This document shows, piece after piece, positions 18,030 to 26,374 of a stretch of 64,000 nucleotides of DNA. The DNA lies in contig NZ_KQ947988.1 in the NCBI RefSeq assembly GCF_001513975.1, forward strand, positions 642,129 through 706,128, given 5' to 3'. How positions within the stretch are numbered: position 1 is the first letter of the stretch; each line of letters begins with the position of its first letter. The translations under genes were made by a program, and so were the position numbers. The notes beneath the pieces were generated by a model. The model did not search any database. It saw only the letters and a list, made by a program, of their open reading frames with translations, and was not told the origin of the DNA. The stretch is from Streptomyces curacoi (GTDB lineage: Bacteria > Actinomycetota > Actinomycetes > Streptomycetales > Streptomycetaceae).

Positions 18030-19150
18030 GGGCCCATTGTGGCAGTACGGCCTCCGGAGGTCGCAGCACGGCCTCCCGAGGTCGCAGCACGGCCTCCCGG
18101 GAGCAGCCTCGGCTTCTTCTCCGCCGCCACGTCCTCCACCCAGCCGCACAGCAGGACGAAGACCGCGATCAGGATCCAGCCGATGCCGAACATGAACCAC
18201 TGGCTCTCCAGCGGCAGATACCTCTCGAACGCGGGCACGTCCCAGAACCGGTCGATCAGCGGAACGGCGAGGATCAGGGCGATCTCGTGCCAGAGGTAGA
18301 TCGTCACCGCGCGGGCGTTGAAGACCGTGACGACGCGGTCGAGGCGCCGGAAGCGGGTCAGCCGGGCGAAGTCGATCCCGCAGAACTCCTTCGCGTACAT
18401 CAGCAGCGTCACATAGCCCGCCGACCAGCACGCCTGGGCGAGGGGGATGTCGTCCAGGTCGTAGGAGCCGGTCTCGGCCTGGCGGGTGAAGGCGTACCAG
18501 CCGCCGTAGCCGATCGCGGCGAGCGAGAGGGCGACGACCGCGAACGGCTTCAGCCGCTGGAGCACGCCGTCGCGGTGCGCGAAACCGAGGAGCCAGCAGA
18601 AGAGGAACGTGGCCAGGTCGGTGAGCGCGCTGCCGAAGCGGTTGTTGGGGGGCTCCCACGCGAAGTGGAGGACCAGGATCGGGGACAGCGACAGCAGCAG
18701 CACCGGCACCGGGGCCAGCCGGAACACCTTCAGCAGCAGCGGGGACAGCAGGACGAACCAGAGGTACGTCCGCAGGTACCAGAGGATCTCCCAGGCCTGC
18801 TCGCCCCACGCGTTGCCCGGCGGGTCGCCGAGCGGCACGATCCAGTAGACGATCTGCCGGCCCGGCATCCAGTCGTGGATCAGCATCGCCATGACCACGA
18901 AGACGCCCCAGAACCAGAAGGGCGGCAGGAGACGGCGCAGTCGGCCGCGGATCACCGTCAGCGCAGGGCGCTCCAGGGACCTGGCCATCAGGGTGCCGGC
19001 CAGGGCGAACATGATCCCCATGGAGGGGAGGACCATGCCCGCCCAGGCCCAGCCGAAGGTGTGGTAGGTGACGACGCGGATGAGCGCGACCGCGCGGAGC
19101 GTGTCGAAGTAGCGGTCACGCCCCGGGGATCACAGGCTGTGCGCCCCCAT
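18026..19150 (-). pseudogene. Acyltransferase-3 family membrane protein interrupted at codon 7
   Basis: Multi-span O-acyltransferase (acyltransferase_3 fold) with about ten hydrophobic segments. The natural ATG at 19150 shares a base with the stop of the glycosyltransferase tail (TGATG). In that frame the seventh codon is TGA (19130-19132), directly followed by the conserved family N-terminus RDRYFDTLRAVALIRVVTYH. So the full protein of 374 codons is broken by one nonsense codon. The only later start is an ATG giving 336 aa, without the first helix and its conserved motif. The C-terminus carries nearly three 21-bp repeats coding SGGRAAT. Readthrough or sequencing error are the alternatives. 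Confidence 0.75.
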
Positions 19151-19520
19151 CAGCCCACCCCCGCCGGCGTCCCGACCTCGCCCGTCCGCTTCAGCTTCTG
19201 CCAGCGCAGGCGGCCGCCGGTCAGGGCCGTGATGCAGGAGTGGATGAGGACCAGGTACATCACCTGCCGGTAGGCGAGCTGCTGGAGCGGCATCATCAGC
19301 AGGTAGCGGTACCGCTCGCGGTCCAGGCGGAAGGCGTACGCCGCGCACAGCAGCTGCACGCCCAGCACCGCCAGCCACGCCAGCAGGGCCGCCGTGAAGT
19401 CGATGAAGATCATCGAGTAGACGGTGAACACGTCGATGAGCGGGGCGAAGACCGGCGTGACGATCTGGAAGACGACGACGAGCGGCATGCCGACCCGGCC
19501 GAAGCGGCCCGAAGGTCCCT
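19150..19520 (-). pseudogene. C-terminal remnant of a family 2 polysaccharide glycosyltransferase
   Basis: The minus-strand frame ending at 19150 codes for the membrane C-terminus of a processive GT2 enzyme (GPSGRFGRVGMPLVVVFQIV, several helices, then RYRYLLMMPLQQLAYRQ and a GGRLRWQKLKRTG tail). Recognisable homology stops at about 19518-19524. Beyond that the frame is antisense to the GH18 remnant and no catalytic domain exists. It therefore lacks its start and active site, and was once the upstream partner of the acyltransferase in a coupled pair. Confidence 0.7.
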
Positions 19521-19539
19521 TGCCCGTCAACGACCTGTC

Positions 19540-20229
19540 GGCGCCACCGTCCGGGTCTCCTTCGGCGGCGCCTCCGGCAAGGAGCTGGCGGCGAGCTGCG
19601 ACAGTGCGGATGAGCTGGCGCAGGCCTACGGGAGGGCGCTGGACGCGGCGGGTTCCGCGCAGGCCGACTTCGACATCGAGGGCGACGAGCTGGCCGACTC
19701 CGACTCGGTGGACCTGCGTTCGGAGGCGATCGCGCTGCTGCAGCGGGAGCGCGATGACCTTGAGGTCTCCTTCACGCTGCCGGTGATGCCGTCGGGGCTG
19801 GACGACGACGGGGTTGCGCTGCTGGAGTCGGCCAACCAGCACGACGTGCAGGTCTCCGGCGTGAACATCATGACGATGAATTACGGGGAGTCGTACACCG
19901 GGGACATGGGTGACTATGCCCTCACGTCAGCGAAGGCCGCGCATGCGCAGCTGAAGGAGATCTTTGGTACGTCGGACGCCACCGCCTGGAAGGCGATGGC
20001 ATTGACCTCGATGCTCGGTGTGAATGACGTCGACAACGAGACGTTCACGCTTGATGACGCGGCGCAGGTGCGGGAGTTCGCGGACGAGAAAGCGATCGGG
20101 TGGGTGTCCATGTGGGCGACGTTCCGGGACCGGCAGTGTGAGGACGATTCCTCAGGAGGGAATTCTCTGACCAATTGCAGTGGTGTGCGTCAAGAAAGCG
20201 GGGCGTTCGCGGAGGCGTTTTCGGGATGA
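19540..20229 (+). pseudogene. C-terminal remnant of a GH18 chitinase-like hydrolase
   Basis: The plus-strand frame from about 19540 reads VRVSFGGASGKELAAS, then the GH18 catalytic motif DFDIEG, a NIMTMNYGESYTGDMGDYAL strand and GWVSMWATFRDRQC, ending AFAEAFSG. This is roughly the last 230 residues of a bacterial chitinase domain. The signal peptide, any binding domain and the first barrel strands are missing. The catalytic Glu is retained, but there is no start or promoter in register. It abuts the GT2 remnant head to head. Confidence 0.72.
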
Positions 20230-20269
20230 GCTCGGGAGTTTCCGTGGTACGCCGGGAAGGGGCACGCAC

Positions 20270-20872
20270 TCACCGTCGGCGGTAGACCAACCGGCCATCC
20301 ACCACTGTCGCCACACACGTGCCCGCGCCCCGCTCCGCGAGCTCGGCCTCGTCCTGCACGTCGAACACCGCGAACCGGGCGGCGGAGTGCCGCTCCCTCG
20401 GCTCGGCGAACTCCACCGGCAGACCGGATCGGTACGGGTCCAGCGCCGGGGTCCCTCCAGGGCGTCCGAGCCTGCCCATCGCCAGGGCCGAGCGGTGCAC
20501 GGCATCCCGCACCGCGCGGTTGCGCAGTTCCTCGCAGGCCACCCGGACCGTGCCGTGCGCCAGCATGCGCTGCAGCCCGCGCCGGGCGCTCGCGCCCCAG
20601 CGGGCGTCGTCCATGGTGAGCGCCGCCAGCGCGTCGCCGGTGAGCGGTTCGGTGCCCAGCTCGTCGGCCTCGCGCGGATCGGGGTGGTACGTCTCCTCCA
20701 GCAGCTCGTTGCCGTGGAGGTTGATCAGGCCGGGCGTCAGGATGCCGGGCCACTCCCGCACCCGCGCCCCCGGGTGAGCGGCGACCAGATCCGCCAACGT
20801 CCCTGCCTCGGCGATCCACGCGCCCTTGACGGCGAGCGCGTGGCCCCTGGAGTCGGCGTGGATCGTCAGCAC
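20270..20872 (-). CDS. Small amidohydrolase-like (imidazolonepropionase-like) protein
   Basis: 200-aa protein with the N-terminal composite strand of the amidohydrolase superfamily (GILTPGLINLHGNELLE) and the C-terminal strand ATVVDGRLVYRR. The canonical HxH metal motif is reduced to a single His (NLHGN), and the barrel with the later His/His/Asp ligands is missing. It starts 7 nt after the mqnC stop, so it is co-transcribed with mqnC. A role in the futalosine pathway (for example near the aminofutalosine deamination step) is tempting but not shown; a structural or binding role is equally possible. Confidence 0.6.
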   Translation of the reverse strand: MLTIHADSRGHALAVKGAWIAEAGTLADLVAAHPGARVREWPGILTPGLINLHGNELLEETYHPDPREADELGTEPLTGDALAALTMDDARWGASARRGLQRMLAHGTVRVACEELRNRAVRDAVHRSALAMGRLGRPGGTPALDPYRSGLPVEFAEPRERHSAARFAVFDVQDEAELAERGAGTCVATVVDGRLVYRRR

Positions 20873-20879
20873 GGGAGCC

Positions 20880-22079
20880 CTAGTTGGACGCCAGGATCTT
20901 CAGCTCGGGGTGCGCCGTGCCGCCCTCGATCGCCGTCGAGGAGATGTGGGACGCCACCCGCTCGTCGACGGGGTCGTTCGCCGGGTCGTCGTGCACGACG
21001 AGGTGCTCGTACGTCGTCGACCGCTGGGCCGGGACACGCCCCGCCTTGCGGATCAGGTCGATGATCTCCATGCGGTTGGAGCGGTGCTTGGCGCCGGCCG
21101 AGGAGACGACGTTCTCCTCCAGCATGATCGAGCCCAGGTCGTCGGCGCCGTAGTGGAGCGACAGCTGGCCGATCTCCTTGCCGGTGGTCAGCCAGGAGCC
21201 CTGGATGTGCTGGATGTTGTCCATGAACAGCCGCGCGATGGCGATCATCCGCAGGTACTCGAAGATCGTGGCCTGCGTACGGCCCTTCAGGTGGTTGTTC
21301 TCGGGCTGGTAGGTGTACGGGATGAAGGCCCGGAAGCCGCCCGTGCGGTCCTGGACGTCACGGATCATCCGCAGGTGCTCGATCCGCTCGGCGTTCGTCT
21401 CGCCCGTGCCCATCAGCATGGTCGACGTCGACTCCACGCCCAGCCGGTGCGCGGTCTCCATGATCTCCAGCCAGCGCTCACCGCTCTCCTTCAGCGGGGC
21501 GATGGCCTTGCGCGGCCGCTCCGGCAGCAGCTCGGCGCCGGCGCCCGCGAAGGAGTCGAGGCCGGCCTCGTGGATCCGCGTGATGGCCTCCTCGACCGAC
21601 ACACCGGAGATCCGGGCCATGTGCTCGACCTCGCTCGCCCCCAGGCTGTGGATGACGAGCTGCGGGAACGCCTCCTTGATGGCGCGGAAGTGCTTCTCGT
21701 AGTACTCGACGCCGTAGTCCGGGTGGTGACCGCCCTGGAACATGATCTGGGTGCCGCCGAGCTCGACGGTCTCGGCGCAGCGCCGCAGGATGTCGTCGAG
21801 GTCACGGGTCCAGCCCTTGGCCTTGTCCTTGGGCGGCGCGTAGAAGGCGCAGAACTTGCACGCCGTGACGCACACGTTCGTGTAGTTGATGTTGCGCTCG
21901 ATGATGTACGTCGCGATGTGCTCGGTGCCCGCGTACCTGCGCCGGCGTACGGCGTCGGCGGCGGCGCCCAGCGCGTGCAGCGGGGCGTCGCGGTAGAGGT
22001 CGAGCGCTTCCTCTGGGGTGATGCGTCCGCCCGCTGCGGCACGGTCGAGCACAGACTGGAGGTCGGCCTTCTCGGTCAC
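20880..22079 (-). CDS. mqnC: Cyclic dehypoxanthinyl futalosine synthase
   Basis: Radical SAM enzyme that cyclises dehypoxanthinyl futalosine in the futalosine pathway to menaquinone. The 4Fe-4S motif is Cys70-x3-Cys74-x2-Cys77 (CVTACKFCAF). Other family stretches include LGGTQIMFQGGHHPDYG and FIPYTYQPENNHLKGR. I place the start at GTG 22079 (VTEKADLQ), giving 399 aa, with AAAGGG upstream; the TTG 21 nt earlier is less likely. Mqn relatives A and E in this window use the same pathway. Confidence 0.95.
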   Translation of the reverse strand: MTEKADLQSVLDRAAAGGRITPEEALDLYRDAPLHALGAAADAVRRRRYAGTEHIATYIIERNINYTNVCVTACKFCAFYAPPKDKAKGWTRDLDDILRRCAETVELGGTQIMFQGGHHPDYGVEYYEKHFRAIKEAFPQLVIHSLGASEVEHMARISGVSVEEAITRIHEAGLDSFAGAGAELLPERPRKAIAPLKESGERWLEIMETAHRLGVESTSTMLMGTGETNAERIEHLRMIRDVQDRTGGFRAFIPYTYQPENNHLKGRTQATIFEYLRMIAIARLFMDNIQHIQGSWLTTGKEIGQLSLHYGADDLGSIMLEENVVSSAGAKHRSNRMEIIDLIRKAGRVPAQRSTTYEHLVVHDDPANDPVDERVASHISSTAIEGGTAHPELKILASN

Positions 22080-22152
22080 CGGGGGCGTCCCTTTCGTCAA
22101 GGGTTGTGGACGGACCGAACCAGCCTACGCCAGGCCCTTTCCAGGGCGGACC

Positions 22153-22884
22153 TCAGGCCGCGTACGCCCCGATCAGCAGCCCCGCGAACGCCCCGCCGAT
22201 CAGGAACGGCCCGAACGGAATGGCCGTCCTGCGCCCGGTCCGCCGTACGAGGACCAGCGTCCAGCCGTACAGCGCCCCGGACAGGAACCCGGCGAAGGTG
22301 CCGAGCATGACGGTCGACCAGCCGTACCAGCCGAGCACCGCCCCCATCCCGAGGGCCAGCTTCACATCGCCGAAGCCCATGCCGCCGGGGTTGACGAGCC
22401 ACAGCACGAAGTACCCGGCGCCGAGCGCGAGCGCGGCCCAGAGGGCGGTCGGCCAGTCACCGGCGTGCTCGGGGACGAGGGCGGCCAGGCCGAGCAGGGC
22501 GAGCGCGGCGCCCGCGAGCGGGAGGGTCAGCGGGTCGGGCAGCCGCCGCACCCGGAGGTCGACGACCGTGAGCAGTACGCCGACGGGCGCCAGCAGCAGC
22601 CAGACGCCCAGCTCGGGCCGGGTGTCGGTGGCGGCGGCGAGGGCGGCGCAGACCAGGGCGGTGGCGGTGGCCGTGCGGGCCGTACCGGGCCCGTACGTCC
22701 GCCCGCCCGCGCATTGCCCGCACCGCGCCCGCCCGAGCCATCCCCGCACCGGGTGCCCGCCCGGGCACAGGGCCCGCCACTCCTCCCCCTCCGGCGCGGA
22801 GAACCGATACGCGGCCCGAGGCAGCAGCGCCCCCGCCGCCGCACCCCAGAGCGCGGCGGCGAGGATCAGCACAGTGGTGCTCAT
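22153..22884 (-). CDS. A24-family prepilin peptidase
   Basis: 243-aa polytopic aspartic protease related to TadV/PilD. The two catalytic aspartates are Asp109 (VVDLRVRRLPD) and Asp173 in the GxGD motif (GFGDVK). Cys40, Cys55 and Cys58 in the N-terminal loop recall the zinc-binding cysteines of PilD, although only three are visible. No pilin or tad genes lie nearby, so its substrate is encoded elsewhere. Confidence 0.85.
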   Translation of the reverse strand: MSTTVLILAAALWGAAAGALLPRAAYRFSAPEGEEWRALCPGGHPVRGWLGRARCGQCAGGRTYGPGTARTATATALVCAALAAATDTRPELGVWLLLAPVGVLLTVVDLRVRRLPDPLTLPLAGAALALLGLAALVPEHAGDWPTALWAALALGAGYFVLWLVNPGGMGFGDVKLALGMGAVLGWYGWSTVMLGTFAGFLSGALYGWTLVLVRRTGRRTAIPFGPFLIGGAFAGLLIGAYAA

Positions 22885-23026
22885 GAACGACAGTCCCCCT
22901 CAAGGCGTACCGGAACCCCTGGATCGCATGAAAGCACCCTTGTCCAACCGCAGTTCAGGGCGCCGGCGGAGCAGTCAGTAGAGTGCCGGAGCAAAGCAGT
23001 TCGGCACGACACGGGGGACGGCAGCA

Positions 23027-24559
23027 GTGCGTACAGGCAGGGCATTCGACATACGCGGCGGCTTCCGACGCGTTCTTCTCGCCCTCTTTGCCCTGGCCGC
23101 CTCGGCCGCCCTGTTCGCAACCGCCACCACCCCGGCCCGGGCGGCCACCGGCACCGCCACCGCCACCGCCACCGCCACCCAGGCCGCCTACCTCGCCGAC
23201 CGCCTCCGCACGAACCCGGTCCACGTCACCGACCAACTCCCCCGCGAGGTCCCGCAGTCCACGACCCCCGCCTTCGCCGAGGTGGCCGAGCGGACCGGCG
23301 TACCGACGTACGTCCTCGTCATCCCCGGCCCGAGCGCCACGGAACCGGGCCTGCTGTCAGCGGTGCACAAGCGGCTCGGCCGGGACGGGCTGTACGTGCT
23401 CATCGACGAGTCACACGTGGTGGACGCCGCGGCGCACGGAGTCGACGTCCCGGCCGACGACGCCTGGACGGTCGCCCTCTACGAGGTCCCCTACGACGCG
23501 GGCCCGTTGCGCCGCTTCGAGACCTTCGTCGAGGTCATCGCACAGGGTGATGCGAAGGCCGCGGCTCGGGCGGAGGCGGCGCGGGCGAAGTACGACGACG
23601 GCGAGGAGCCCGCGGCCCTGTACATCGGGCCGTCCGACCGCGCCGACCAGTCGACCCTCACCGGGGTCCTGCTCACCGGCGTACCGCTGCTGATCCTGGT
23701 GCTGGTTCCGTACGTACGGCGCTGGTGGCACCGCCTGCCGAGGGCCGCCGGGACCACCGGGGCCGCCTGGCGGAAGGAGGTGAGGGCGAGCCGCGCCCTG
23801 CGCTGGATCGTCCCGGCCCTGGCCGTCGCCTCCGCCGCCGCGATCGCCGTGACCGCCTCCGTCGTCTTCGACCAGACCAGGTCGAGCTGGTCTCCCCCGC
23901 CCAGGGCGATCGACCTCAACGCCCGCCTCGACCGGGTGGCGGAAGGCCTGGCTCAGGACGCGGTGTACCAGGACCCGGAGAGCCCTCGGGTCCTGAGTGC
24001 CGGTCAGCTGGACCGGCTCCACGACCGCATCGGGCAGTTCACGCGCTCGGAGGGCGGCGGTCCGGTCTTCGTCTCGCTCGTCCCGCAGCTGACGGAGGAC
24101 GAGTCCGAGGGCGACGAGGAGGCGTTCGCCGCGGCGGTCCACGACAAGCTGGGCGAGGACGGGGTGTACGTCGTCGCCGACCCGGTGTACGGCTCCATCG
24201 ACGTCTTCAACCACGGGCTGCGGCTGGACAGCATGGACCTCCTCCTCGACCTGCCGGAATCCATCGCGGAGGGCGACGAGGAGGCCGACGACCACCGCCT
24301 GGGCGAACGCCTCGACGCCCTGATGACCGTCCTCGACAAGGCCCCGCGCACGGACGAGCCCGACAGCGCCGGGGACCCGTACCCGGTGACGGACCCCGTC
24401 ACCGAGGACGACCTGCCCCCGCTCTTCGGCGGCGACTTCGGGTCGGGCCTGGTCGTGGGCGTGCTGGCGGCCGGGCTGTTCTTCGGGCTGGTGGCGGGGG
24501 TGCTGGGGATCGTCCGCAGGGTTCTGGGCGGCCGGGCTCAGACGGCCGGCAAGGGGTAG
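23027..24559 (+). CDS. Membrane protein with two copies of an extracytoplasmic domain
   Basis: 510 aa: signal sequence (about 1-41), extracytoplasmic domain A (about 50-205), transmembrane helix (about 212-232), cytoplasmic loop, second helix (about 262-285), domain B (about 295-430) and a final helix near 470-495. Domains A and B share a pattern: helix, then PTYVLVIPG against PVFVSLVPQ, then HKRLGRDGLYVLID against HDKLGEDGVYVVAD, followed by a (V/H)G-(V/L)-(D/R) turn. So the protein is an internal duplication. The fold is reminiscent of TPM-type domains, but I do not recognise a family with certainty. It is divergent from the prepilin peptidase; GTG start with GGGGGACGG upstream. Confidence 0.75.
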   Translation: MRTGRAFDIRGGFRRVLLALFALAASAALFATATTPARAATGTATATATATQAAYLADRLRTNPVHVTDQLPREVPQSTTPAFAEVAERTGVPTYVLVIPGPSATEPGLLSAVHKRLGRDGLYVLIDESHVVDAAAHGVDVPADDAWTVALYEVPYDAGPLRRFETFVEVIAQGDAKAAARAEAARAKYDDGEEPAALYIGPSDRADQSTLTGVLLTGVPLLILVLVPYVRRWWHRLPRAAGTTGAAWRKEVRASRALRWIVPALAVASAAAIAVTASVVFDQTRSSWSPPPRAIDLNARLDRVAEGLAQDAVYQDPESPRVLSAGQLDRLHDRIGQFTRSEGGGPVFVSLVPQLTEDESEGDEEAFAAAVHDKLGEDGVYVVADPVYGSIDVFNHGLRLDSMDLLLDLPESIAEGDEEADDHRLGERLDALMTVLDKAPRTDEPDSAGDPYPVTDPVTEDDLPPLFGGDFGSGLVVGVLAAGLFFGLVAGVLGIVRRVLGGRAQTAGKG

Positions 24560-24577
24560 CCACAGGGGTTCTCTCGG

Positions 24578-26320
24578 CTACTCGACCTTCGACAGCCGTG
24601 CCTCGGGATTCCCCTCCGCCGTGCTCTCCGAGCGGTACTCCAGGTCGTCACCCACCGGCGTGATCCGGACGGTGTGCGGCTTCGGGTTGCAGCCGGCGTG
24701 GTTGGTCTTCCTGCCCACGGACGTCACTACGAGCTGCTTCGCCGTCACTTCCTTCAGGGTCAGTACGTCGTTGCAGACGCCGCCGAGCAGGTCCGTCTGC
24801 CGGAGCGTGCCCAGTTCCTCGCCCACGGCGGCCTTGTGCACGGTGAGCCGGAACGTGCCCGCCGGCAGCGCGCCGTCCAGGGCGCCGGCCTTGCCCTCCC
24901 AGGTGCCGAGGTAGCGGGCCGGTACGGCGTCGGGCGGGCTGCCCTCGCCCGGGGCGGAGGCGCTCGGCGCCGGGGAGTACGCGTCGGCACTGCCGCCCGT
25001 TTCGTCGCGGCTGGTGCCCGGCAACACGTCGAACACGACCACCGACCCCACGGTCACCGCCGCCAACGCCCCCGCCACCGCGAGCGCCACCGTGCAGCTC
25101 ACTCTCCGCCCGCGGCCTCCCTCCCCCGGCGTCGAGGCCGCCGCGACCGAGAGGGAGAGCTTGCCGGGACGGTCACCGGACGCGGGCGCCGCGTCGTGCG
25201 GTCGGGCCTCGTGCGGTCGGGCCCCGTTCGGCTGGGCCCCGTTCGGCTGGGCCCCGTTCGGCTGGGCCCCGTTCGGCTGGGCCCCGTTCGGCTGGGCATC
25301 GTCAGGTCGGGCGTCGCGCGGCTCGGGCACGGTGCCCGGCATCACCGGCGCCGGCCCGAACTCCCCGACCGTCGCCTGCCGGCTGAAGGCCACCGGCCCC
25401 GAGGAGACGCCGTCCGCCGTCTCCAGGTTCAGCAGCCGCACAGCGCTACGGCTGACCTGCTCGACCAGCGCCCCCGGCAGCCACCCGGCCGCCACCGACC
25501 GGGCCGCCCCGTCCGGAGCCAGCCGCCGCCCCACCTCGCCCGGCGTGGGCCGCGCGCCCGGCTCCTTGGCCAGGCAGGCCTCCACCACTTCCCGCAACGC
25601 CCCGTCCAGCGGTCCGAGTTCGGGCTCCTCGTGCACGACCTTGTACAGCAGCGCCGCCGACGAGTCCCCGGAGAACGGCGGCTCCCCGGTCGCCGCGTAC
25701 GCCAGCACCGCACCCAGCGAGAAGACATCCGCCGCCCCGGTGACCCCCTTGCCCACGATCTGCTCGGGCGACATATAGCCGGGTGAGCCGACGGATACGC
25801 CGGTCGAGGTCAAGGAGGCCGTGCCGTCCGTGGCCCGCGCGATGCCGAAGTCGATCAGCAGGGGGCCGTCCAGCGTCAGCAGCACGTTCGACGGCTTCAC
25901 GTCCCGGTGCACCAGCCCCAGTTCGTGCACCGCCGCCAGCGCCTCGGCCAGTCCCGCCCCCAGCACTCGTACGGTGTGCGCCGGCAGTGGACCGCCCGCG
26001 TCCGTCACCGCCGCCGCCAGGGACGGACCCGCCGCATACGCGGTGGCCACCCACGGCACCGCCGCCTCCGGATCCGCGTCCAGCACGGGCGCCGTCCACG
26101 CGCCGCCCACCCGTCGCGCCGCCTCCACCTCCCGGCGGAAACGGGCGCGGAACTCCTCGTCCAGCGCGAAGTGCGGATGCACGATCTTGACGGCGACCGT
26201 ACGACCGCCCGCGCTGCGCCCCAGGTACACCCGCCCCATGCCACCGGAACCGAGCCGGCCGAGCAGCCGGTACGGCCCGACGGCCGTGGGCTCGTCACCC
26301 CCGAGCGGCTGCATCGGCAT
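24578..26320 (-). CDS. Receptor-type Ser/Thr protein kinase
   Basis: 580-aa Hanks-type kinase. The kinase domain (about 17-265) has GSGGMGRVYLG, Lys45 (VAVKIVHP), HRDVKPSN with Asp140, DFG with Asp157 and SPEQ. A low-complexity linker follows with five tandem AQPNG units coded by a 15-bp DNA repeat (about 25217-25295). A single membrane helix lies near residue 420, followed by an extracellular domain of about 130 residues with two Cys (GVCND, HAGCN). There are no PASTA repeats. The start MPMQPLGGDE is chosen for its GGGAGGGG ribosome site. The signal it senses is unknown. Confidence 0.93.
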   Translation of the reverse strand: MPMQPLGGDEPTAVGPYRLLGRLGSGGMGRVYLGRSAGGRTVAVKIVHPHFALDEEFRARFRREVEAARRVGGAWTAPVLDADPEAAVPWVATAYAAGPSLAAAVTDAGGPLPAHTVRVLGAGLAEALAAVHELGLVHRDVKPSNVLLTLDGPLLIDFGIARATDGTASLTSTGVSVGSPGYMSPEQIVGKGVTGAADVFSLGAVLAYAATGEPPFSGDSSAALLYKVVHEEPELGPLDGALREVVEACLAKEPGARPTPGEVGRRLAPDGAARSVAAGWLPGALVEQVSRSAVRLLNLETADGVSSGPVAFSRQATVGEFGPAPVMPGTVPEPRDARPDDAQPNGAQPNGAQPNGAQPNGAQPNGARPHEARPHDAAPASGDRPGKLSLSVAAASTPGEGGRGRRVSCTVALAVAGALAAVTVGSVVVFDVLPGTSRDETGGSADAYSPAPSASAPGEGSPPDAVPARYLGTWEGKAGALDGALPAGTFRLTVHKAAVGEELGTLRQTDLLGGVCNDVLTLKEVTAKQLVVTSVGRKTNHAGCNPKPHTVRITPVGDDLEYRSESTAEGNPEARLSKVE

Positions 26321-26374
26321 CCACCCCTCCCCCGTAGGCCTTCTCAGCAGGTTAGTGCGCAAGCGCCCGGCCCC

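Noticed and set aside
19130..19132. Selenocysteine at the in-frame TGA of the acyltransferase
   Set aside because: No SECIS-like hairpin is obvious and acyltransferase_3 proteins have no known selenium use; nonsense mutation is simpler.
22098..22100. TTG start for mqnC
   Set aside because: The GTG at 22079 gives the family-typical N-terminus and has the AAAGGG ribosome site at better spacing.
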